This document shows positions 1 through 6,988 of a DNA stretch of 29,462 nucleotides, piece by piece. Position numbers and translations under genes: made by a program. Within the stretch, counting starts at the first letter, position 1, and the number at the start of each line of letters is the position of its first letter. This DNA comes from CAG-170 sp022779365 (GTDB lineage: Bacteria; Bacillota; Clostridia; Oscillospirales; Oscillospiraceae). Location of the stretch: positions 1 to 29,462 of the forward strand of contig JALFSI010000021.1 of NCBI GenBank assembly GCA_022779365.1. Direction: 5' to 3'. The notes beneath the pieces were generated by a model that saw only the letters and a list, made by a program, of their open reading frames with translations, was not told where the DNA came from and searched no databases.

Positions 1-591
1 CAGCATCCGGCTTTCAACGACGCCCATCCGGCGCATCCGCTCCCGTCGGGAATCGGTGTGGGCATCCACATAGTGGTCGTCGATGTAGGCGGCGATATCC
101 GCGAACAGCTTGTTGCCGATCGCATACGCCGCGCGGCTGAAAATGACGAGATACACCGTCATGTCGTTTTCAGCCAAAAACTCGCTGATGGTGTCCACCG
201 CCACGCGGAGCGACTGATCCTTGGGATAGCCAAAAACGCCGGAGGAGATCAGCGGGAAGGCAACCGTCTCGCAGCCATGTTTCTTCGCCAGCGCAAGGCT
301 TGAGCGATAGCAGGAGGCGAGTTGTTCCCGCTCGCCGTACTTACCGCCGTTCCACACGGGGCCGACTGTGTGGATCACATATTTGCACGGCAGACGGTAC
401 GCGCCGGTGAGCTTGGCCTCGCCGGTCCGGCAGCCGCCCAGCGTCCGGCACTCTTGGAGCAGCTCCGGTCCCGCCGCGCGGTGGATGCAGCCATCCACGC
501 CGCCTCCGCCCAGCAGGGATTCCTTCGCCGCGTTGACGATGGCGTCCACGCTCATTTTCGTGATGTCATTGCGAACAATGATAAGGGGCAT
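1..591 (-). CDS. Macro-domain protein (ADP-ribose binding / deacetylase family), 3' end outside window
   Basis: The frame starts at an ATG at 591 (complement) preceded by a good ribosome site (AGAGGTGAG) and stays open to the window edge, giving at least 197 residues. The protein begins MPLIIVRNDITKM and carries the macro-domain signatures NAAKESLLGGGGVDGCIHRA (about residues 20-39) and GAYRLPCKYVIHTVGPVWN, followed by PLISSGVFGYP, the phosphate-binding loop. This is the layout of YmdB-like macro domains, which bind ADP-ribose and in many cases hydrolyse O-acetyl-ADP-ribose or remove ADP-ribose from proteins. After the domain the chain continues into a charged stretch (HTDSRRERMRRMG), so it is longer than a bare macro domain. 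It lies beside the TnpW/recombinase module and shares its moderate GC, so it is probably cargo of the same element. Family assignment is firm; the substrate is unknown. Confidence 0.9.
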   Translation of the reverse strand, partial: MPLIIVRNDITKMSVDAIVNAAKESLLGGGGVDGCIHRAAGPELLQECRTLGGCRTGEAKLTGAYRLPCKYVIHTVGPVWNGGKYGEREQLASCYRSSLALAKKHGCETVAFPLISSGVFGYPKDQSLRVAVDTISEFLAENDMTVYLVIFSRAAYAIGNKLFADIAAYIDDHYVDAHTDSRRERMRRMGVVESRML

Positions 592-709
592 GATACTCAC
601 CTCTGCGCAATCATTATTTAAATTCATTGTAGCAAAACAAAACCGGTTTCACAATGGGTAAATCATTTCAAGTGCTCTTCTCTAAGGGCTTGGGACTATC
701 CCAAAAATG

Positions 710-751
710 AAAACAGGGCGTTTCAGCGGTCAGCCGGAACGCTCTGTTTTT
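710..751. terminator. Rho-independent-like hairpin, possibly bidirectional
   Basis: The arm AAACAGGGCGTTT pairs with AACGCTCTGTTTTT across a short GC-rich loop, with one G-U pair. A T tract follows on the plus strand and an A tract precedes it, so it could stop transcription from both sides. No gene ends immediately upstream on the plus strand, so its role is inferred. Confidence 0.5.
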
Positions 752-820
752 CGGTGTGGGTACTCACCGGATTTGCTTGCTGTACTGCAAGAAAATCCCG
801 GTCAACCCACGCCGTTTTTC

Positions 821-840
821 GCAAGTGTAGCTACACTTGC
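821..840. repeat. Perfect 20-bp palindrome
   Basis: GCAAGTGTAG is followed directly by its reverse complement CTACACTTGC. It lies 29 bp upstream of the promoter at 869-897. A perfect dyad with no loop fits a dimeric protein-binding site better than an RNA hairpin; the binding protein is unknown. Confidence 0.6.
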
Positions 841-868
841 TGTGCTTGCTCTTCCTCTCATAATCGCA

Positions 869-897
869 TTGACTCGAACGTTTGTTCTTGTTATAAT
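869..897 (+). promoter_or_regulatory. Sigma-70-type promoter with embedded LexA-box-like sequence
   Basis: TTGACT (869-874), a 17-bp spacer and a perfect TATAAT (892-897) form a strong plus-strand promoter. The spacer contains GAACGTTTGTTC at 876-887, an exact match to the GAAC-N4-GTTC core of Gram-positive LexA boxes, so bound LexA would block RNA polymerase. The lexA promoter in this window has AACGTTTGTT at the equivalent place. The next good gene start is tnpW at 1219, about 320 bp away, so control of the recombinase is plausible but inferred. Confidence 0.65.
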
Positions 898-1218
898 TAG
901 GCCAAGAGATTAAAAAAGTCTTGGAGCGCAGCTGATTTTCATTGGCAAATGGCGGCATCGCCGCCTTGATTACCGGCTTGCACAGGCGAACGAGCCTGTC
1001 AAGGACGCGCAGCGAGGCAAAGCCGATTTCTTGACAGGCACGGACGGCTGTGCGACCCGGCGAACTGCCTGTAATTCTCCTGTGAATCCCGGTACATTGC
1101 CCAATGGAATCCCGGAAATTGTCGTGATATACTGAATAACAATAGGTCATATCACGCACTTTGCTCCGGGAGATTCATGCGGCGCTGCTCGGAAATCTGA
1201 ATGAAAAGGAAGGTGCAA

Positions 1219-1419
1219 ATGGATAACAAGAAACGTAACGTCCAAGTGGAATCGGACGGCAGCCGCAGTGCCCCTGTTCCTCTCTGGCAGGAGTTACCGC
1301 AGATCACGGTGCGCCTGAAAGAAGGAAACACCATCTACCGCTTTACTGCCAGTTTTGACGGAAAGCACACCCTTCCCGAAAAGGCGGTGAAGCTGATCGA
1401 CTCCGAAGGGAGCGTGTGA
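1219..1419 (+). CDS. tnpW: TnpW-like small transposon protein
   Basis: A 66-residue protein starting MDNKKRNVQVESDG and containing ITVRLKEGNTIYRFTASFDG. This matches my recollection of the TnpW family, small proteins of unknown biochemical role found next to TnpX-type large serine recombinases in Tn4451-like clostridial elements. An ATG at 1201 is in frame, but the ribosome site AAGGAAGGTG lies just before the ATG at 1219, so I chose the latter. The stop is 59 bp before the recombinase start, and a GTG at 1416 in the recombinase frame overlaps the tnpW stop, so the two are probably translated together. No membrane segment or catalytic motif is visible. The family call rests on sequence style and position. 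Confidence 0.75.
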   Translation: MDNKKRNVQVESDGSRSAPVPLWQELPQITVRLKEGNTIYRFTASFDGKHTLPEKAVKLIDSEGSV

Positions 1420-1478
1420 TCGTGACCAACAGCAACCTTGTCTTGGCAGACTGTCCTCAGATGATGGAGGAATCTACT

Positions 1479-3131
1479 ATGAAGCAGTCTGACAAAATTA
1501 CCGCGCTGTATTGCCGCCTTTCCCGTGACGATGAATCACAGGGCGACAGTAACAGCATTGTGAATCAAAAAGCCTATCTCAGCCGATATGCAAAGGAACA
1601 CAGCTTCCGCAATACGGAGTTCTTTGTGGATGACGGTTACACGGGTGCGAACTTTCAAAGACCGGATTGGCAGCGCATGATGGCGCTGGTGGAAGACGGA
1701 AAGATCGGTACGATCATCACGAAGGACATGAGCCGCATCGGTCGAAATTATTTGGAAGTTGGGATGTATACCGAGATCACATTCCCACAGAATAACGTGC
1801 GGTTCATTGCCATCAATAGTGGTGTGGACAGTGCCAACCAGCAAGACAATGAGTTCGTTCCGTTCGTCAATATTATCAACGAATACTACGTTCGGGACGG
1901 CAGCAAGAAAGTGCGTACCTCACTCCGGCTCAAGGGAGAATCCGGCGAACACCTGACGACAATTCCGCCGTATGGCTATGTCAAAGACCCGGATAATTCA
2001 GAGCATTGGCTCGTCGATCCGGAAGCGGCACAGGTGGTCAAGCGCATCTTTTCCCTCTGCATGGACGGGAACGGTCCGACGCAGATTGCCCGGATGCTGA
2101 AAGAGGATCATGTGTTGACGCCTACCGTTTATCAGGACAGGCAAAAACGAAAAGTCCGCTGCACTTTGCCGGAGAATCCATACAACTGGAACGGCAGTAC
2201 CGTTGCTGCAATTCTGGAACGGATGGAGTATTGCGGGCATACCGTGAACTTCAAAACGCACCGGCAGTCCTACAAAATCAAGAAGACCATCGAGAATCCA
2301 CCGGAGCAATGGAAGATATTCCGCAAAACCCACGAAGCCATTGTGGATGAGGACACCTTTCAGCGGGTACAGGAGCTGCGCCGCAACAAACGCAGACCGG
2401 CAAGAACGGGCAAGAGCAACCTCTTTTCCGGCGTTGCTTACTGCGCCGATTGCGGAGAAAAAATGTACTACTGCACCTCGCGGAACTTTGAAGAACGACA
2501 GGATCATTTCGTCTGCTCTACCTCTCGCAAGAAGGGAAAAGACGTGTGCGGAACGCACTTCATCCGTGCGGTTGTTCTGGAAAAGGGCGTGCTGAAATTT
2601 CTGCAAATCCTGCTTTGGTATATCTCCGATTGCGAGGATCTGTTCCGGGATAAGTTGGGTGCAAAGCGCAAGGAGGACTTCAAGAAAGAACTCGCCGCAA
2701 AGCGCAGACAGCTTACGCAGGCACAGCGCAGGATGGAAGAGCTTGACCGTCTGTTCAAACGGCTCTATGAGGACAATATCTCCGGCAAAATCAATGATAG
2801 CCGATTTGAAAAGCTGTCCGCCGACTATGAAAATGAGCAAACAGAGCTGACGGAGAAAATGCAGCTTTTGGAGCAGGCGATTACCCAGCAGGAGAAAGAA
2901 GCCGACAGCATTGAACAGTTCATCCTCCGGGCGAAAAAATATCCCAACTTGCAGGAACTGCCGCCCGCTGTGCTGCATGATCTTGTGAACAGGGTCTATG
3001 TTTCCGCGCCGGATAAGAGCAGCGGGCAGCGAGTGCAGGATGTGCATATCAGCCTTGCCTGCATTGGTTTCCTGCCAGAGAGCATCATTGCCGAAATGCT
3101 CACTCACGCATCAAAAAGCAGAACAGCGTGA
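1479..3131 (+). CDS. Large serine recombinase, TnpX/TndX type
   Basis: A 550-residue site-specific recombinase that would cut and rejoin DNA to excise and insert its element. The N-terminal resolvase domain begins ITALYCRLSRDDESQGDS, with Ser15 the expected nucleophile, and continues through VDDGYTGANFQRPDW and GTIITKDMSRIGRN. The recombinase domain follows (around IPPYGYVKD and VVKRIFSLCMDGNGPTQIA), then a zinc ribbon at about residues 320-360 (YCADCGEKM, and later cysteines in FVCST and DVCGTHF). A long charged coiled coil and a C-terminal tail complete it, resembling DUF4368-type recombinases. The ATG at 1479 has an ideal GGAGG 6-7 bp upstream; a longer form from GTG 1416 is possible. GC is lower than in the chromosomal genes to the right, consistent with transfer. 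Such recombinases are usually encoded at an element end, so the boundary should lie just past 3131. Confidence 0.93.
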   Translation: MKQSDKITALYCRLSRDDESQGDSNSIVNQKAYLSRYAKEHSFRNTEFFVDDGYTGANFQRPDWQRMMALVEDGKIGTIITKDMSRIGRNYLEVGMYTEITFPQNNVRFIAINSGVDSANQQDNEFVPFVNIINEYYVRDGSKKVRTSLRLKGESGEHLTTIPPYGYVKDPDNSEHWLVDPEAAQVVKRIFSLCMDGNGPTQIARMLKEDHVLTPTVYQDRQKRKVRCTLPENPYNWNGSTVAAILERMEYCGHTVNFKTHRQSYKIKKTIENPPEQWKIFRKTHEAIVDEDTFQRVQELRRNKRRPARTGKSNLFSGVAYCADCGEKMYYCTSRNFEERQDHFVCSTSRKKGKDVCGTHFIRAVVLEKGVLKFLQILLWYISDCEDLFRDKLGAKRKEDFKKELAAKRRQLTQAQRRMEELDRLFKRLYEDNISGKINDSRFEKLSADYENEQTELTEKMQLLEQAITQQEKEADSIEQFILRAKKYPNLQELPPAVLHDLVNRVYVSAPDKSSGQRVQDVHISLACIGFLPESIIAEMLTHASKSRTA

Positions 3132-3185
3132 CTTCCGCCACGCTGTTCTCTCTAAACCTTATAAACCTGTCTTATGCGCTGCTAC

Positions 3186-3207
3186 CCGCCGGGGCGGTCC
3201 TTTTTTT
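3186..3207 (+). terminator. Possible terminator of the recombinase gene
   Basis: A short GC stem (CCGC/GCGG or CCGCC/GGCGG) is followed by TCC and seven T. The stem has only 4-5 bp, so the call is weak. Confidence 0.4.
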
Positions 3208-3218
3208 GCGCCGGGGTG

Positions 3219-3264
3219 CGTCGTAACGCAGGGGCGGGGCAAGCCCCGCCCCTGCGTTACGACG
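3219..3264. repeat. 46-bp near-perfect palindrome, interspersed repeat family
   Basis: Two 22-bp arms, perfect complements, are separated by AA. The core GGCGGGGCAAGCCCCGCC recurs at 14903-14920 in the remB-gyrB gap, followed there too by CGTTACGACGAA. It is therefore an interspersed host repeat. Transcribed, it would form a very stable hairpin. Confidence 0.85.
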
Positions 3265-3386
3265 AATTACGGACTGCGGCACGATTTGGGCAAATTTACA
3301 CTCCGTTCATGCAATTCAGGTATCGCGGCGGTATATTTGGTAAGTATATTTTAAGGAGATTTTTCACGAGAAACGGAGATTTTGCC

Positions 3387-5162
3387 ATGCTGAAATTACT
3401 CAGGCGAATGCGGCGGCGGGAGCTTATCACGGCGGCGCTGTGCGCGCTGCTGGTACTGGGGCAGATTTACTTTGACCTTGCCCTGCCGGACTATATGACC
3501 GATCTGACCACGCTCATCAAAACGCCCGGCAGTCTGCCGGCGGACATTGCCGCCGTGGGCGGGCGGATGCTGCTGTGCGCGATGGCAAGCGCCGTGCTCG
3601 CCATCACAGCGGGCTTTTTAGCTGCCCGGACGGCGGCGGGCTTCAGCTTTTCCATCCGCGAGGAGCTGTTCCGCCATGTGATGACGCTCGGCAGCGCGGA
3701 GATGCAGGAATTTTCCGTGCCAAGCCTCATCACGCGCACCACGAACGACATCACACAGATCCAGATGGTCATTGCGATGGGTCTGCAAATGGTCATCAAG
3801 GCGCCGGTGATGGCAGTATGGGCGGTGGCAAAGATCCTCGGCAAGAGCTGGGAGCTGTCGGCGGTGACGGCGGCGGTGGTCGTGGTACTGTGCGTGACGA
3901 TCCTGTGCGTGCTGCGCGTGTGTCTGCCGCGCTTTCGCATCGTGCAGAAGCTCACCGACCAGATCAACCGCGTCGCGCGCGAGAATCTGACCGGCATCAA
4001 CGTGGTGCACGCGTTCAACGCGGAGGACTACCAGAACGAAAAATTCGATGGGTACAGCCGCGACATGATGAACACGCAGACGAAGAACCAAAAGCTCTTC
4101 TCCCTCATCCAGCCGGTGCTGGGGCTAGGGATGAACGGGCTGTCGCTGGCGGTCTACTGGGTCGGCGCGGCGCTGGTGCAGCGCACGGCGGACGCCGCGG
4201 GCAGGCTCGCCATGTTCACGAACGTGGTCGTGTTCAGCACCTACGCGATGTATGTTGTGATGTCGTTTATGATGCTGGTGATGATCTTCATGCTCGCGCC
4301 GGCGGCGCAGGTCTCCGCCGAGCGCATCGGGCGCGTTTTGCAAACGCAGCCCTCCGTCACGCCGGGGCAGGTGCAGGACGCGCCGGAGGCGGGCACGGTC
4401 GAGTTCCGCGATGTGTCGTTCCGCTATCCCGGCGCGCAGGAGGACGCGCTGAGCCACATCTCGTTCCGCGTAGGCAAGGGGCAGACGCTGGCGATCATCG
4501 GCGCGACGGGCAGCGGCAAATCGACGCTCATCGGGCTGATCCCGCGCTTTTATGACGTGACCGGCGGGCAGGTGCTCGTGGACGGGCGCGATGTGCGCGA
4601 GTTTACGTTCGATGCGCTCTATGACCGCCTCGGCTATGTGACGCAGAGGGCGACGCTCTTCTCCGGCACGGTGCAGTCGAACGTCTTTTTCGGCAGCGGC
4701 TGCGCGCCGGAGACGGACGAAACTCTTCAAAAAGCGCTCGACCTGTCGCAGGCGGCGGAATTTGTAAACAGCTACCCGGAGGGTGCGCAGCACCGCATCG
4801 CCCAGCTCGGGCGCAACGTCTCCGGCGGGCAGAAGCAGCGCCTTGCCATCGCGCGGGCGCTGGCGCGCGGGGCGGAAATTCTGGTGTTTGACGACTCGTT
4901 CTCCGCGCTCGACTACCGCACGGACGCGAAGCTCCGCGCGGGGCTGGCGGCGCAGATGGCGGGCGTGACGAAGGTCATCGTCGCCCAGCGCATCAGCACC
5001 ATCCGCCACGCGGATGAAATTCTCGTTTTGGAGCGCGGCGAGATCGTCGGGCGCGGCACGCATGAGGAGCTGCTGCGCTCGTGCGAGGTGTACCGCGAGA
5101 TCGCAAGCTCGCAGCTCTCGCAGCAGGAGCAGCAGGAAGGAGGCGCGGCACATGAAGCGTAA
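3387..5162 (+). CDS. ABC exporter half-transporter with degenerate ATP site (subunit A)
   Basis: A 591-residue ABC exporter subunit: a six-helix membrane domain (about residues 15-310) and an ATPase domain. Visible ATPase motifs are Walker A GATGSGKST, signature VSGGQKQR, Walker B ILVFDDSFSALD and switch region VIVAQRIST. The catalytic Glu after Walker B is Asp and the switch His is Gln, the pattern of the non-hydrolytic subunit in heterodimeric exporters such as TM287/288 and BmrCD. The consensus signature motif here would complete the active site of the partner encoded next. The chosen ATG at 3387 gives the usual N terminus (MLKLLRRMRRRELI); the frame is open further upstream into repeat sequence without a better start. 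The gene overlaps subunit B by 11 bp. The substrate, probably a drug or peptide, cannot be read from sequence. Confidence 0.92.
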   Translation: MLKLLRRMRRRELITAALCALLVLGQIYFDLALPDYMTDLTTLIKTPGSLPADIAAVGGRMLLCAMASAVLAITAGFLAARTAAGFSFSIREELFRHVMTLGSAEMQEFSVPSLITRTTNDITQIQMVIAMGLQMVIKAPVMAVWAVAKILGKSWELSAVTAAVVVVLCVTILCVLRVCLPRFRIVQKLTDQINRVARENLTGINVVHAFNAEDYQNEKFDGYSRDMMNTQTKNQKLFSLIQPVLGLGMNGLSLAVYWVGAALVQRTADAAGRLAMFTNVVVFSTYAMYVVMSFMMLVMIFMLAPAAQVSAERIGRVLQTQPSVTPGQVQDAPEAGTVEFRDVSFRYPGAQEDALSHISFRVGKGQTLAIIGATGSGKSTLIGLIPRFYDVTGGQVLVDGRDVREFTFDALYDRLGYVTQRATLFSGTVQSNVFFGSGCAPETDETLQKALDLSQAAEFVNSYPEGAQHRIAQLGRNVSGGQKQRLAIARALARGAEILVFDDSFSALDYRTDAKLRAGLAAQMAGVTKVIVAQRISTIRHADEILVLERGEIVGRGTHEELLRSCEVYREIASSQLSQQEQQEGGAAHEA

Positions 5163-6921
5163 AAACACCGCCGCCCCCGGCATTCTGCCCGCGCTGCGGC
5201 GCACGGCGGCGTACCTCAAAAAATCGCTGCCGCTCATCATCGTCGCGCTCGTCCTCGCCATGCTCGGCACGGCGCTGACGATCGTCGGTCCGGGGCAGAT
5301 CGGAAAAATTGCCGCCCTCATCTCAAGCGGTCTGGATGGCACGATCGACCTTGCCGCCATCGCGCGCATCGGCGTGCTGCTGGTGATCGTGTATCTGTTC
5401 AGCGCGCTGTGTACGTTTATGCAGCACTATCTGATGGCGGACGTGACGCTCAAAATGTCCTATCAGATGCGGGGCGAGCTGTCGCGGAAGATCAACGTCG
5501 TGCCGCAGAAATACTTCAATTTCCACGCGCAGGGCGATATTTTGAGCCGCATCACGAACGACGTGTCCACGCTCCAGCAGGGGCTGACGAACGCGCTGCC
5601 CACGGTCATCAGCGCCGGGACGCAGTTTGTCGGCTGCGTTGTGATGATGCTCCTGACCGAGTGGCGGCTGGCGCTGGCGGCGCTGGGCGTAACGCTCGTG
5701 GGGCTGATCGCGGCTGGCATCGTGATGCTGCGCTCGCAGAGGTATTTTGCAGCCCGTCAGACGGCGCTGGGCGAGCTTGGCGGGTACATCGAGGAGATGT
5801 ACTCCGGGCATACCGTTGTGCGTCTGAGCCGCGCGGAAGCGCCCGTGGGCGCGGCGTTTGACAAGCTGAACGCCGCCGTGTACGACGCGAACTGGCGCTC
5901 GCAGTTCCTGTCCGGCATCATGCAGCCGATGATCAACGTGGTCAGCAACGTCGCCTATGTCGCCGTGTGCGTGCTCGGCGCGGCGATGGCGCTGGCGGGG
6001 ACGATCGGCTTTGACGTGATCGTGTCGTTCATCCTGTATGTGCGGCTGGTCACGACGCCGCTCGGACAGATCGCGCAGGGGCTGACGAATTTGCAGACCG
6101 CGTCCGCCTCGGCGCACCGCATTTTTGAATTTTTGCAGACCGAGGAGCTGCCGGATGAGGCGCAGCTCCCCGAAAAAGCCAACATCGGGCGCGGCGCGGT
6201 GAGCTTCCGCCATGTGCAGTTCCGCTATCCCGACGCGCCGGACAAGCCCATCATCCGCGACTTCTCCGCCGAGGTAAAGCCGGGGCAGAAGGTCGCCATC
6301 GTCGGTCCCACCGGCGCGGGCAAGACCACGATGGTGAACCTGCTCATGCGCTTTTATGACCTCACGGGCGGCGAAATTCTGATCGACGGCGAAAACCTTG
6401 CCGATATTCCGCGCCATCAGGTGCACAGCCTGTTCGGCATGGTCCTGCAGGACACCTGGCTGTTTGAGGGCACGATCCGCGAAAATCTCGTCTATAACCT
6501 CGAAAATGTGACCGATGAGCAGCTTGAGCGCGTCTGCTGCGCGTGCGGCCTTGATAAATTTGTGCACAGCCTGCCGCACGGCTTTGACACCGAGCTGACC
6601 GAGGCGACCACCATCTCCGCCGGGCAGAAGCAGCTTCTCACCATCGCCCGCGCGATGCTCCAGGACGCGCCGATGCTCATTCTCGACGAGGCGACCAGCT
6701 CCGTCGATACGCGCACGGAGGTGCTCATCCAGCGCGCGATGGACGAGCTGACGGCGGACCGCACGAGCTTTGTCATCGCGCACAGGCTTTCCACCATCCG
6801 CAACGCAGACCTGATTTTGGTCATGCGCGGCGGCGACGTGGTGGAGAGCGGCACGCACGAGCAATTACTCGAAAAAGGCGGCTTCTACGCCGAGCTGTAT
6901 AATTCGCAGTTTGCAGGTTGA
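5152..6921 (+). CDS. ABC exporter half-transporter with catalytic ATP site (subunit B)
   Basis: A 589-residue partner of the preceding subunit. It has a membrane domain with several hydrophobic segments (e.g. LPLIIVALVLAMLG near residue 25) and an ATPase domain with Walker A GPTGAGKTT, Walker B MLILDEATSSVD with the catalytic Glu, and switch His in FVIAHRLST. Its signature motif is ISAGQKQ rather than LSGGQ, so it contributes the weak half of the degenerate site. The changes in A and B are complementary, as expected for an obligate heterodimer with one working ATP site. The ATG at 5152 is preceded by AGGAAGGAGG inside the end of subunit A, giving an 11-bp overlap and likely translational coupling. 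A hairpin at 6942-6966 follows the stop. Confidence 0.93.
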   Translation: MKRKNTAAPGILPALRRTAAYLKKSLPLIIVALVLAMLGTALTIVGPGQIGKIAALISSGLDGTIDLAAIARIGVLLVIVYLFSALCTFMQHYLMADVTLKMSYQMRGELSRKINVVPQKYFNFHAQGDILSRITNDVSTLQQGLTNALPTVISAGTQFVGCVVMMLLTEWRLALAALGVTLVGLIAAGIVMLRSQRYFAARQTALGELGGYIEEMYSGHTVVRLSRAEAPVGAAFDKLNAAVYDANWRSQFLSGIMQPMINVVSNVAYVAVCVLGAAMALAGTIGFDVIVSFILYVRLVTTPLGQIAQGLTNLQTASASAHRIFEFLQTEELPDEAQLPEKANIGRGAVSFRHVQFRYPDAPDKPIIRDFSAEVKPGQKVAIVGPTGAGKTTMVNLLMRFYDLTGGEILIDGENLADIPRHQVHSLFGMVLQDTWLFEGTIRENLVYNLENVTDEQLERVCCACGLDKFVHSLPHGFDTELTEATTISAGQKQLLTIARAMLQDAPMLILDEATSSVDTRTEVLIQRAMDELTADRTSFVIAHRLSTIRNADLILVMRGGDVVESGTHEQLLEKGGFYAELYNSQFAG

Positions 6922-6939
6922 GCGCATTTCTGCTATAAT
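6911..6939 (+). promoter_or_regulatory. Promoter for deoC, overlapping the end of the exporter gene
   Basis: TTGCAG (6911-6916), a 17-bp spacer and a perfect TATAAT (6934-6939) with an extended -10 TGC in front. The -35 box is inside the last codons of the exporter gene. Predicted transcription starts just at or inside the hairpin at 6942-6966. Confidence 0.7.
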
Positions 6940-6941
6940 AA

Positions 6942-6970
6942 AGCTGCCCCGCTGGGCGGGGCAGCTCTTT
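6942..6970 (+). terminator. Hairpin terminator of the exporter operon
   Basis: AGCTGCCCCGC pairs with GCGGGGCAGCT (11 bp, TGG loop), followed by CTTTTA. It lies between the exporter stop and deoC, directly below the deoC promoter, so it may also sit at the 5' end of the deoC mRNA. Confidence 0.75.
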
Positions 6971-6988
6971 TATCAGGAGGAATGCTTT

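Larger units (their letters stand above)
592..1218. other. Gene-poor stretch upstream of the recombinase module
   Basis: About 630 bp without a convincing gene. It holds a hairpin at 710-751, a perfect 20-bp palindrome at 821-840, a strong promoter with an embedded LexA-like box at 869-897, a 10-bp inverted repeat (994-1003 and 1030-1039), and an 8-bp inverted repeat (1123-1130 and 1149-1156) just before tnpW. One plus-strand frame, 914-1135, is open for 73 codons and ends in PGTLPNGIPEIVVIY, but has no ATG, GTG or TTG start near its beginning with a ribosome site. It may be the tail of a decayed gene. I cannot name it. Confidence 0.5.
3132..3386. other. Junction region between recombinase gene and ABC transporter
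   Basis: This 255-bp stretch contains a weak GC hairpin followed by seven T (3186-3207), a 46-bp palindrome (3219-3264) and an AT-rich leader with the ribosome site for the exporter gene. Sequence character changes from the moderate-GC element to host-like repeats between about 3140 and 3220, so the mobile-element end is expected here. I cannot define the attachment-site core without an empty-site comparison. Confidence 0.5.

Noticed and set aside
764..1159. Minus-strand open frame of 131 codons upstream of tnpW
   Set aside because: It has a repetitive, basic composition without a ribosome site or recognisable domain, and it runs across the promoter, palindrome and inverted repeats on the plus strand.
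1416..1478. Upstream GTG start for the recombinase (21 extra residues)
   Set aside because: The extra residues (MIVTNSNLVLADCPQ) are not expected before a resolvase domain, and the ATG at 1479 has a near-ideal ribosome site. Coupled translation from 1416 remains possible.
3359..3374. parS-like TTTTTCACGAGAAACG before the exporter gene
   Set aside because: It has three mismatches to parS, including one in the central CACGTG core. It is more likely chance in an AT-rich leader.
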